Below, piece after piece: positions 1-6,483 of a stretch of DNA of 10,200 bases. The position numbers and the translations under genes were made by a program. Source of the DNA: Acidobacteriota bacterium (GTDB lineage: Bacteria; Acidobacteriota; Vicinamibacteria; Vicinamibacterales; 2-12-FULL-66-21); contig JAIVJE010000398.1 in the NCBI GenBank assembly GCA_020200195.1, positions 1-10,200 of the forward strand, read 5' to 3'. Positions within the stretch are counted from its first letter, which is position 1. Each line of letters begins with the position of its first letter. Under the pieces are notes generated by a model. It saw nothing but the letters and a program-made list of their open reading frames with translations. It searched no databases and was not told the origin of the DNA.

Positions 1-94
1 GCTCCCACCGTCCGGTCCACTTCTCTTCCAGCCCCTCGAGGGCCGGCTTGCTGGGAACCGAGATGGTGTGAGTCACGTCCGAACCGTCCGGCAT
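1..94 (-). CDS. valS: Probable valyl-tRNA synthetase, N-terminal start only (runs off the left edge)
   Basis: From the ATG at 94-92 the minus strand encodes 31 residues with no stop before the window edge. The stretch VPSKPALEGLEEKWTGRWE resembles the opening of one class of bacterial valyl-tRNA synthetases, in which a 'KPxLEGLExKW..RWE' helix precedes the class I Rossmann fold. The enzyme would charge tRNA-Val in the cytoplasm. The HIGH and KMSKS motifs lie outside the window, so the call rests on this short similarity alone. It begins 49 nt after the response-regulator stop, in the same direction, so co-transcription is likely. There is no good Shine-Dalgarno before the ATG. A GTG at 76-74 is an alternative start. 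A hairpin (100-120) ends 5 nt before the ATG. Confidence 0.5.
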   Translation of the reverse strand, partial: MPDGSDVTHTISVPSKPALEGLEEKWTGRWE

Positions 95-99
95 AACCG

Positions 100-120
100 G
101 AGATGGTATCTCACCATCTC
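100..120. repeat. 8-bp inverted repeat (hairpin) between response regulator and valS-like start
   Basis: GAGATGGT at 100-107 is perfectly complementary to ACCATCTC at 113-120, with a 5-nt loop. A third copy of GAGATGGT lies at 60-67. The hairpin is 24 nt after the response-regulator stop codon and just upstream of the valS-like start. No T-run follows it on the minus strand, so it is a weak candidate for an intrinsic terminator. It could instead act on valS translation. Confidence 0.4.
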
Positions 121-143
121 ACGATCCGCCGAAGCCGCGACGG

Positions 144-1337
144 TCACTGACCTTTGATTCGCTGGATCTCCTCGCGCACCAATCGCTCCGCGACATCAAT
201 CACCGTGCTGCGGACCGTCTGGTCGGTCATGCGCGCGATGACGCGGTTCACGATATCGTCCACGGCGGCGTCGGGCAGAGTCGCCGCACGCACGGACGAT
301 GGCGCCAGCGCCTGGCCCTGCTCCGCGGCAAGCAATGCGGCGAACGCGTCGGCGAGTGACGGAAGCGGCAGTGCTTGCGGGGCAGCGGGCGCGACCGGAG
401 ACGGCGGGGGCACTTCGTGGCGCCGCTCGGGTTCCGCATACCTGACCTGCTGTGGCGGCGGAGGCGCTTCGTGGCGCCGCTCCGGTTCCGCATACCTGAC
501 CGGCTGCGGCGGCGGGGGCGCTTCGTGGTGAGGCTCCGGTTCCGCATACCTGACCGGTTGCGCTGGTGGTTGAACCTGCGCCCGTGGCGACTCGCGGACG
601 GGCTCCGGAACGTCGGGCGGTGGCGGCGGAGGCATGGCGCGCGCCGGATCGCCGCTGAGGCCAGGGTCCCAGCTCCCCGGGTCGTTCATCTCTGCGTGCG
701 ACGACGGCGGGGGTGCGTACGCCTCCCGCACGACGGGAGGCGCGGGCGCCTGCTCCTCGGGGGTCATCACAGGCGGCGGGGGCGTGCCGGGCTTGAGCGT
801 GGAGAACGCTGCGTCGAGCCGGTCGAAGTAATCCTCGAGCGAATCGCTGGGGGCTTTCGCCGATTCGGCAGCGGACGCCGAACGCATTTGCGCGTCTGCG
901 GGCGGTGCAGGCGGCGGCGCCGGGGGCCACTCCGCGGCGCTTTGACTTCCCCAAACGGTTGCAGGGCGGCGGCCCGCCAGCAGATCCTTGACCCGGTTGA
1001 TGACCATCTGAGGCTCGAACGGCTTGACCAGGATGCCATCGCAGCCGACCGCGCGCGCGCGATTCTCGTCGATCGGCTCGAACGCGCCTGTCAACAGCAG
1101 AACAGGAATGTGTGCGAGCTCGGGATGACCCTTGATGAACGCCGCGACTTCGTAGCCATCTCGTTCGGGCATCCCCACGTCGGCCAGCACGATATCGGGC
1201 CGCTCGCTGACCGTGCGATCGATCGCCTGCTTGCCATCGCCGACCGCAAGGACGTCGATGTCTTCATCCGCGAACGTCAGCTCGATTACGCGCTGGATCG
1301 TCACGCTGTCGTCGGCGAGGAGCAGTTTATGCGGCAC
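144..1337 (-). CDS. Response regulator: REC domain with long Pro/Ala-rich linker and conserved C-terminal helix
   Basis: This 397-residue protein is a phospho-acceptor protein of a two-component system and is probably cytoplasmic. Residues 4-122 form a complete CheY-like receiver: acidic pair D9/D10, phospho-acceptor D53 (in LADVGMPERDG), T83 and K105 (in LVKPFEP). No DNA-binding or enzymatic output domain follows. Residues ~130-325 are low-complexity, rich in Pro, Ala and Glu, and include an 18-residue tandem repeat built on VRYAEPERRHE. The last ~45 residues are predicted helix and end in VAERLVREEIQRIKGQ. A similar tail closes many proline-rich REC proteins of Acidobacteria and Myxobacteria and probably serves a scaffold or polar-localisation role (inference). 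The start is GTG (1337-1335), 3 nt after the stop of the mutase small subunit, which suggests translational coupling. No cognate kinase is in the window. Confidence 0.9.
   Translation of the reverse strand: MPHKLLLADDSVTIQRVIELTFADEDIDVLAVGDGKQAIDRTVSERPDIVLADVGMPERDGYEVAAFIKGHPELAHIPVLLLTGAFEPIDENRARAVGCDGILVKPFEPQMVINRVKDLLAGRRPATVWGSQSAAEWPPAPPPAPPADAQMRSASAAESAKAPSDSLEDYFDRLDAAFSTLKPGTPPPPVMTPEEQAPAPPVVREAYAPPPSSHAEMNDPGSWDPGLSGDPARAMPPPPPPDVPEPVRESPRAQVQPPAQPVRYAEPEPHHEAPPPPQPVRYAEPERRHEAPPPPQQVRYAEPERRHEVPPPSPVAPAAPQALPLPSLADAFAALLAAEQGQALAPSSVRAATLPDAAVDDIVNRVIARMTDQTVRSTVIDVAERLVREEIQRIKGQ
414..575. repeat. Three tandem 54-bp units inside the response-regulator linker
   Basis: Units start at about 414, 468 and 522. 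The shared core ttccgcatacctgacc recurs at 432, 486 and 540, exactly 54 bp apart. Each unit encodes 18 residues (PERRHEAPPPPQ.VRYAE in the protein direction), so copy-number changes keep the reading frame. The units differ at only a few positions, which suggests recent duplication. Confidence 0.85.
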
Positions 1338-1340
1338 GGA

Positions 1341-1748
1341 TCAGGTCTGCTCCACGCGTGAGCGCACGTTGGCGCCGATGAAATCGATGATCTCCAGCAT
1401 GGGCGTCCCCGGCAGAAAGATACCTTTGACGCCCATCTCGTGCAGTTTCGGAATGTCCTGGTCCGGGATGATCCCACCGATCACCACCAGCACATCGTCC
1501 AGACCCTTCTCACGAAGAAGCTCCATGACGCGGGGACAGATGTGCATATGCGCACCCGAGAGGATCGACAGTCCGATCGCATCAGCGTCCTCCTGGAGCG
1601 CAGCCCCCACGATCTGGTCGGGCGTCTGGCGAAGGCCGGTGTAGATGACTTCCATACCGGCATCCCGGAGCGCTCGGGCAATGACCTTCGCGCCGCGATC
1701 GTGGCCGTCCAGACCGGGCTTCGCGATGACGACTCTGATCTTGCGCAT
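1341..1748 (-). CDS. B12-binding small subunit of acyl-CoA mutase (methylmalonyl-/isobutyryl-CoA mutase type)
   Basis: This 135-residue protein is the stand-alone cobalamin-binding subunit that docks on the TIM-barrel subunit encoded just upstream in the operon (1838-3502). It carries adenosylcobalamin for the radical carbon-skeleton rearrangement in the cytoplasm. The base-off/His-on signature is complete: D14-x-H16-x-x-G19 (GLDGHDRG), in which H16 replaces dimethylbenzimidazole as lower cobalt ligand, then S61-x-L63 and GG at 91-92 (VVIGGIIPDQD). Its length matches separate small subunits such as IcmB (about 136 residues) and archaeal mutase beta subunits. The ATG at 1748-1746 fits the family start (MRKIRVVIAKPGLDGHD). 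No strong Shine-Dalgarno is visible. The closest, GAGAG, comes from the intergenic repeat. The stop lies 3 nt before the response-regulator GTG. Confidence 0.93.
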   Translation of the reverse strand: MRKIRVVIAKPGLDGHDRGAKVIARALRDAGMEVIYTGLRQTPDQIVGAALQEDADAIGLSILSGAHMHICPRVMELLREKGLDDVLVVIGGIIPDQDIPKLHEMGVKGIFLPGTPMLEIIDFIGANVRSRVEQT

Positions 1749-1755
1749 AAGAAAT

Positions 1756-1832
1756 AGCTCTCAGCTCTCAGCTGTTGGCCAACTGTCTTGAGCTGATGGC
1801 TGACGGCTGACAGCCGATGGCTGATGGCTGAA
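1756..1832. repeat. Intergenic 'GCTGATGGCTGA' heptamer-type repeat array
   Basis: The 89 nt between the two mutase genes consist almost entirely of imperfect 7-nt units: agctctcagctctcagctg (1756-1774), a GTTGGCCAAC palindrome core (about 1773-1782), then gctgatggctgacggctga and further copies to 1832. The left and right blocks are partly complementary (TCAGCTC against GAGCTGA), so the mRNA can fold into a long hairpin. It is non-coding. Similar short repeats fill gaps in many Acidobacteria and other soil genomes. Confidence 0.75.
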
Positions 1833-1837
1833 AAGCA

Positions 1838-3502
1838 TCAGATGAGTGGCACCTCTTCGTACTCCCCCCACACGTCCCTGAGCGCATCGCACATCTCACC
1901 GGCGGTCGCGTACGCGCGAACGCACTCGATTAGCGGGTACATCGTGTTGTCCGTGCCCCGCGCGGCGTTGCGGAGTGCATCGAGCGTCCGTCGCACGGCA
2001 TCGTTGTCGCGCGTCTTCCTCAACTGTTCCAGGCGCGCGAGCTGCGTACTGGCCGTCGTGTCGTCGATGTACAGAATGGGATGCCGGGGGTCGTCCTCTC
2101 GAACGAAGTCGTTGACCCCGACGATGATCTTGTCGCGCTTCTCGACCGCCTGCTGAAACCGATAGGAGGCTTCCGCGATCTCGCGCTGCGGAAATCCTTC
2201 TTCGATCGCCTCCACCATCCCGCCCATGCGGTCGATGACGTCGAAGTACTCCTGTGCGCCGCGCTCCATGTCGAGCGTGAGGCGCTCCAGGAAATACGAC
2301 CCCCCGAGCGGGTCCACGATGTTCGTAACGCCGCTCTCGTACGCAATGACCTGCTGGGTCCGCAGCGCGAGCGTCGCCGCTTCCGCGGTCGGGAGTGCCA
2401 GCGCCTCGTCCAGCGAGTTCGTATGCAGGGAATTCGTGCCGCCGAGCACGGCGGCAAGCGCCTGCAACGCCGTGCGGACGACGTTGTTGTAGGGCTGCTG
2501 CGCCGTCAGGGAAACTCCGGCCGTCTGCGTGTGGAACCGCAGCTTCCACGACCGCTCCTCCCGCGCGCCGAAGCGATCGCGCATCACCTCAGCCCACAGC
2601 TTTCGCGCCGCGCGGAACTTCGCGATCTCTTCGAAGAAGTCGCTGTGCGAGTTGAAGAAGAACGACATGCGTGGCGCGAAGTCGTCGACGTCGAGCCCTG
2701 CGTCGATGCCGTACTGTATGTACTCGATTCCGTCACGAAGCGTGAACGCCAGCTCCTGCAGCGACGTCGAACCCGCTTCGCGGATGTGATATCCGCTGAC
2801 CGAAACGGTGTTCCAGCGCGGAACCTCTTTCGAGCAGAAGGCGAAGATGTCGGTAATGAGCCGCATCGACTCGCGCGGCGGGTAGATGTACTCCTTCTGC
2901 GCGATGAATTCCTTGAGGATGTCGTTCTGAATCGTGCCGGACAGTGTCGACCAGTCCGCACCCTGCTTCTCCGCCACCACGAGGTACATCGCGAAGATGA
3001 TCGACGCCGGCGAATTGATCGTCATCGACGTCGTGATGTCACCGAGTGCGATGCCGTCGAACAACCGCTCCATATCGGCCAGCGACACGATGCTGACGCC
3101 ACACTTGCCGACCTCGCCGAGCGACAGCTCGTGGTCCGGATCGCGTCCCATGAGCGTCGGCAAGTCGAACGCCACGCTGAGCCCGGTGCCCCCGGCGCTC
3201 AACAGCGTTTTGTAGCGTTCGTTCGTTTCTTCAGGCGTACCAAACCCAGCGAACTGCCGCATCGTCCAGAGCTTGCCGCGGTAGCCGCTCGGATGAATAC
3301 CTCGCGTGTAAGGAAACTCTCCGGGGTTGTTGAAATCGCGACGGTAATCGAGGTCCACGACGTCGTCAGCGGTGTAGAGGCGTTCGATCGGGCGGCCTGA
3401 AATCGTCGTGAAAGGGACGTCCCGCTCCGGAGCCTTTTGCAGGGTGGGCTCGAGGACTTCGCGCTCCCAACGCTGCTTCGCCGTCTCCGTCGCGGATTTC
3501 AT
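1838..3502 (-). CDS. B12-dependent acyl-CoA mutase, large (TIM-barrel) subunit; isobutyryl-CoA mutase-type active site
   Basis: This 554-residue protein is the catalytic subunit of an adenosylcobalamin-dependent acyl-CoA mutase working with the small subunit downstream. Family landmarks are present: RGKLWTMRQFAGFGT (75-89), GLSVAFDLPT (107-116), GTIQNDILKEF (189-199), SGYHIREAG (236-244, with active-site H239) and LHTNSLDEALALPT. Aligned with P. shermanii methylmalonyl-CoA mutase the offset is 5 residues throughout (S114, T195 and H244 match). The two specificity positions are then F84 (Tyr89 in methylmalonyl-CoA mutase) and Q202 (Arg207). Phe/Gln is the pair reported for isobutyryl-CoA mutase (F80/Q198), which interconverts isobutyryl- and n-butyryl-CoA. 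Length and the split layout also fit IcmA/IcmB. Automatic annotation would probably say methylmalonyl-CoA mutase. No MeaB/MeaI G-protein chaperone is nearby. The ATG is preceded by TATAAT 8 nt upstream and has no Shine-Dalgarno. Confidence 0.95.
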   Translation of the reverse strand: MKSATETAKQRWEREVLEPTLQKAPERDVPFTTISGRPIERLYTADDVVDLDYRRDFNNPGEFPYTRGIHPSGYRGKLWTMRQFAGFGTPEETNERYKTLLSAGGTGLSVAFDLPTLMGRDPDHELSLGEVGKCGVSIVSLADMERLFDGIALGDITTSMTINSPASIIFAMYLVVAEKQGADWSTLSGTIQNDILKEFIAQKEYIYPPRESMRLITDIFAFCSKEVPRWNTVSVSGYHIREAGSTSLQELAFTLRDGIEYIQYGIDAGLDVDDFAPRMSFFFNSHSDFFEEIAKFRAARKLWAEVMRDRFGAREERSWKLRFHTQTAGVSLTAQQPYNNVVRTALQALAAVLGGTNSLHTNSLDEALALPTAEAATLALRTQQVIAYESGVTNIVDPLGGSYFLERLTLDMERGAQEYFDVIDRMGGMVEAIEEGFPQREIAEASYRFQQAVEKRDKIIVGVNDFVREDDPRHPILYIDDTTASTQLARLEQLRKTRDNDAVRRTLDALRNAARGTDNTMYPLIECVRAYATAGEMCDALRDVWGEYEEVPLI

Positions 3503-3510
3503 GCGTCATC

Positions 3511-3550
3511 ATTATAGCCCGTGGCAGATGGGCGAAGCGCCGATCGGCGC
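3511..3550 (-). promoter_or_regulatory. Candidate mutase-operon promoter: perfect -10 with a 14-bp palindrome at -35
   Basis: On the minus strand TATAAT occupies 3516-3511, only 8 nt before the mutase ATG, so the transcript would start about 2 nt before the start codon (leaderless). No recognisable -35 hexamer lies 16-18 bp upstream. In its place is the perfect palindrome gcgccgatcggcgc (3537-3550), centred near -40, a usual site for an activator or repressor. The -10 match is observed. Promoter use and operator function are inferred. Confidence 0.45.
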
Positions 3551-3632
3551 ATTGCGTCGAGGTTGGCGTGATCGCAGGCGACGAAACGCTCGCACGAACT
3601 GGCGGGGGACGAGAGCCGATGGAAAAGAGAAT

Positions 3633-3667
3633 GAGAGGGCAGAGCGGGGACGCCGCTCAGCCCTCTC
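3633..3667 (-). terminator. Intrinsic terminator of the collagen-like gene
   Basis: GAGAGGGC (3633-3640) pairs with GCCCTCTC (3660-3667), and inside it GAGCGG (3642-3647) pairs with CCGCTC (3653-3658), with a 5-nt loop and one A-A mismatch. In the minus direction the stem starts 9 nt after the collagen-like stop codon and is followed by the T-rich ATTCTCTTTTCC. Confidence 0.65.
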
Positions 3668-3676
3668 GAAGACCGA

Positions 3677-4618
3677 CTACTGCATCGTGGCGCAGAGGAC
3701 GTAGACCTTGATCTGCCCCGTGATGTTCCCGCCGGTGTTATTGCGGTACGACACCTTCCAGCCGGTCGAGCCGTTGTCGAACGGCCCCGAACCGGTGACG
3801 GTGAGCTGCTGCGCGTTGCCGAGGAACTCGTGTCCGCCGCCGATCGGCTTGCGACCGGGTGTGCAGGCCGCCGTCAGCGAGCCTCCGGTAGAAAAGTTGA
3901 CCGCCACCGACGGATTATCCGATACGAGCTTCTCGTAGTTGCTGACGCCGGACGCGCCGGGCAGACCCGGGGCGCCCGCGGGGCCGGCAGGCCCTGTGGC
4001 GCCGGCGGCGCCGGTGGGCCCTGCCTCGCCAGCCGGTCCTGCAGGACCAGCGGGGCCCGTGGCGCCGGTCGCGCCGGTGGGCCCTGCGGGTCCAACGGCT
4101 CCAGTTGGACCGGTCGCGCCGGTCAATCCCTGATCACCTTGCAGACCTTGCGGACCTTGGGGACCGGTTGCTCCGGTCGCGCCTTGCGGTCCGACGGGAC
4201 CCGTTTCACCCTGCGGTCCCGAAGGTCCGGCAGGGCCGACTTCGCCCTGGGGCCCGGCCGGCCCGGTAACCTCCTTGGCCGCCTGGGTGGTCACGTAGAA
4301 CACACCGCGCTGCCCCTGACCATTGCCACGGGCGACGGTGAACAGATATGTGCCGTCGGGAACTGTCGACGGGAAGTAGACCACGAGCTCTGCATCCGTC
4401 GCGCTGAGCACGGTCAGCGGGAACGTCTCGCAAAACACCGCGGGCGCGGTCTTCCCGAAGTTCAGCCCTTTCAAGGTCACGTGCTCGTCGGTCCGATTCA
4501 CAGTCGCACTGAGGACCAGCGGCGTGCTCGTCTGATCGTTGTCAGGTCCCGCATGGGCGACAGTCCCGGCGCCCACCACGAACGCCGCGGAAAGCAGGAG
4601 TCGATTCAGGGTCACCAT
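3677..4618 (-). CDS. Secreted IPT/TIG-collagen-like triple-helix repeat protein
   Basis: This 313-residue exported protein is probably a surface or extracellular fibre. It has a signal peptide (1-23: MVTLNR, a hydrophobic LLLSAAFVVGAGTV core, cleavage after AHA), an IPT/TIG-like Ig fold (~30-112, with VTLKGLNFG and VPDGTYLFTVARG), 36 uninterrupted Gly-X-Y triplets (119-226, rich in GPA, GPQ, GAT), then an ~87-residue C-terminal domain with two cysteines (C252, C309) and a GxxxIGGGHEF/GWKVSYRNN pattern common after bacterial collagen repeats, perhaps a trimerisation or adhesive head. The ATG at 4618 is chosen because GGTGGAGG lies 4 nt upstream and the signal peptide starts there. The frame stays open to 4837, but that extension lacks family character. 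Expression is probably sigma-54 dependent (see 4646-4662), and a terminator follows the stop. Function is unknown. Confidence 0.9.
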   Translation of the reverse strand: MVTLNRLLLSAAFVVGAGTVAHAGPDNDQTSTPLVLSATVNRTDEHVTLKGLNFGKTAPAVFCETFPLTVLSATDAELVVYFPSTVPDGTYLFTVARGNGQGQRGVFYVTTQAAKEVTGPAGPQGEVGPAGPSGPQGETGPVGPQGATGATGPQGPQGLQGDQGLTGATGPTGAVGPAGPTGATGATGPAGPAGPAGEAGPTGAAGATGPAGPAGAPGLPGASGVSNYEKLVSDNPSVAVNFSTGGSLTAACTPGRKPIGGGHEFLGNAQQLTVTGSGPFDNGSTGWKVSYRNNTGGNITGQIKVYVLCATMQ

Positions 4619-4645
4619 AAGGCCTCCACCTTTGACGCCTGACGG

Positions 4646-4662
4646 AGCAATCGGAAGGCCAG
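4646..4662 (-). promoter_or_regulatory. Sigma-54 (-24/-12) promoter of the collagen-like gene
   Basis: The minus strand reads CTGGCCTTCCGATTGCT. Both conserved halves, CTGGC and TTGCT, match the sigma-54 consensus YTGGCACGRNNNTTGCW, with the exact GG-to-GC spacing (GG at 4660-4659, GC at 4648-4647). The predicted start is near 4635, leaving a 17-nt leader that contains the GGTGGAGG ribosome site (4630-4623). The inner ACGR positions do not match. Such promoters need an enhancer-binding activator, and none is in the window. Confidence 0.6.
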
Positions 4663-4837
4663 CCGGGCCATAAAGGGCCTTTCTGGCAGGTAAGTGGGAT
4701 GATATCAGTGACTTAGCGGCTTCGATCTGGCGGGTGCCGACCTTAATTTTGGACGACACTATGAGACAAATTAGGACAGGATAAGACGCAATAGTGGGAG
4801 GGCGAAGTCGTGGCAAAAGGCGCAGGCCGGCCCGCAA

Positions 4838-6451
4838 TCATGGTCCTCCGGGTCCATTCGCCGGCTCGCCTTTCAACGTCTGTCGCGTCACCGCCGAGTA
4901 AAGACCATATAGGGGGTTGAGATAGTACCGGGCGGCATTCGTCCCCGGGCTGTCGCTCCCGATGATCAGGACCGCGCCGGCATCCTTGAGCGCACGGAAC
5001 GCGTATGCACCGGCCGAGCGACGCGCGCCGATCCTTTCCTCCATCCACCGCATGTCATCGGAGACGTGATACGGATTAATCTCGGCGACCAGGTTGAGTC
5101 TGCCGAACCGCGCGACGTCATCCGGATGGACGACCTGCGCATGAATGACGCGCCAGCGATGATCGCGCGCGACCAGTCCGTGCTTCGTGAGCAGCTTGTC
5201 GTAGAGGTCGAGAATTATTCGATTGCCCTGATCGCCGATGGCATGGACGTGAGGTGTCAGCCCGCTCTTGATTCCCTCCTCCAGGAGCTTTTCGAGGTTG
5301 CCGGGCGGAGTATCCGTGTAGTGGTCGCGGGAGGTCATCGCCATGGCGGCCCCCTCGCGCCCTTCCGGCTTCATGATGTCTCGCAGCAACCCTCGGTTCG
5401 ATCGGTCATGATCGTAGGGTTCGAAGAACAACGCACCGCTGCTGCCCATGATGCCGTCGACCCAGGCCTTGTAGCCGATGAAGCGGAGCCACTCATCTCC
5501 GAATCCCTGCGAAATCCCGAGTGCCGTCATATGTGCTGCCTTGTCGAGTGTCGGCCGCACCATGATGCGCGCCGTGAGCTCGCCGCGGCGTCGCAGCTCT
5601 TGGTACGCACGGAGCTGTTCAGGCGACGTCAGGTCCTGCATGGTCGTGACGCCCCCTTCGCGCGCTTCCTCGAGCACTGCGCGTACCTGCGCGAGACGCT
5701 GCTCGAACGGCACTGGAGGAATCACCTTACGTACCAACTCCGCGGCCGCGCCCCTGAGGACCCCCGTTGGACGTCCCGAGGTGTCTCTGAGGATCTCGCC
5801 GTCCGGCGGATCGGGCGTCGTGGCGCTGATGTTCGCCAGCCGCAGCGCCAGACTGTTTGCGAGAAAGAGGCTCCGGTCGAAACGGTTGACGAAGACCGGA
5901 TGATCCGGTGTCACGGCGTCAATGAGATCCCGGGTCGGCATGAACGGTCCTGCGGCTGCTGATCCTGGCGCGCCGGCCGTCGCCGGGGAGCCAGCCGAGC
6001 CGGCTGTCCATTTCTCATAGGCGCCCCACTCGCCTCGCGTGATCCAACTCCCCTTCGGCAGGCGCCCGGCCGCGTCGCGCAGCCGGGCAGTGAACGAGCC
6101 AGGCTCGTGCACGTCAAGGAGGTTGACGCCCACCAGCAGCGCGCCGGTGCTGTCGATGTGCACATGCGCATCATTGAAGCCGGGGAGGGCGAACGCACCA
6201 CGCAGATCGATCACGCGCGTCGCCGCCGCCGTCATCGTGCGCAGATCAGCGGTGGTGCCGACCGCCGCGATCCGCGCGCCGCGGATCGCGACCGCTTCCA
6301 CCCATGGCCTGGCCGGATCGAGCGTGTAGATACGCCCGTTGAACAGCACGAGATCGGCGGCCGCGCGACCGCTCTGTCGCGCCTCGACGAACGCCAGCGC
6401 GCCGGCGAGCGCCGCGCACACCGCCATGAGACGGACGGATCGTTTGTTCAC
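4838..6451 (-). CDS. Exported YtcJ-like amidohydrolase (amidohydrolase family 3), C-terminus missing
   Basis: This is a metal-dependent hydrolase of the YtcJ/N-substituted formamide deformylase-like group; the substrate is unknown. The GTG at 6451 is chosen because AAGGAGG stands 5 nt upstream and a signal peptide follows directly (KRSVR, then LMAVCAALAGALAFV), pointing to export. That gives 537 residues. Metal-site motifs: H96-x-H98 (GFNDAHVHID), K328...D332 (KAWVDGIMGSS), H403 (HVHAIGDQGN), H437 (RVIHAQVV) and D500 (IIGSDSPG). An Ala/Gly-rich insert sits near 150-168. The protein stops after YSAVTRQTLKGEPANGPGGP. Family members normally continue for roughly 80-100 residues (EALRAYT..., GxLxPGKxADxVVLD...) that complete the small beta domain, and no frame downstream encodes them. 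It is therefore truncated and possibly inactive. The stop is 219 nt before the collagen-like gene. Confidence 0.85.
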   Translation of the reverse strand: MNKRSVRLMAVCAALAGALAFVEARQSGRAAADLVLFNGRIYTLDPARPWVEAVAIRGARIAAVGTTADLRTMTAAATRVIDLRGAFALPGFNDAHVHIDSTGALLVGVNLLDVHEPGSFTARLRDAAGRLPKGSWITRGEWGAYEKWTAGSAGSPATAGAPGSAAAGPFMPTRDLIDAVTPDHPVFVNRFDRSLFLANSLALRLANISATTPDPPDGEILRDTSGRPTGVLRGAAAELVRKVIPPVPFEQRLAQVRAVLEEAREGGVTTMQDLTSPEQLRAYQELRRRGELTARIMVRPTLDKAAHMTALGISQGFGDEWLRFIGYKAWVDGIMGSSGALFFEPYDHDRSNRGLLRDIMKPEGREGAAMAMTSRDHYTDTPPGNLEKLLEEGIKSGLTPHVHAIGDQGNRIILDLYDKLLTKHGLVARDHRWRVIHAQVVHPDDVARFGRLNLVAEINPYHVSDDMRWMEERIGARRSAGAYAFRALKDAGAVLIIGSDSPGTNAARYYLNPLYGLYSAVTRQTLKGEPANGPGGP

Positions 6452-6483
6452 GCCGACCTCCTTGACGACGGCCCCATCGCGCC

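Noticed and set aside
375..1361. Plus-strand open frame (328 codons) opposite the response regulator
   Set aside because: Arg-rich antisense product of the proline-rich coding strand; no start signal or family.
2081..3400. Long plus-strand open frame (439 codons) opposite the mutase large subunit
   Set aside because: It is antisense to a fully recognisable gene, is rich in Arg/Val/Glu as expected from GC-rich antisense reading, and has no domain or ribosome site.
4619..4740. Cyclic-di-GMP (GEMM) riboswitch before the collagen-like gene
   Set aside because: The conserved GEMM core (GACGCAAAGCC-like segment and tetraloop receptor) is absent, and the predicted leader is only 17 nt.
4619..4837. 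N-terminal extension of the collagen-like protein to 4837
   Set aside because: The extension contains the sigma-54 promoter and the ribosome site, and the signal peptide starts cleanly at 4618.
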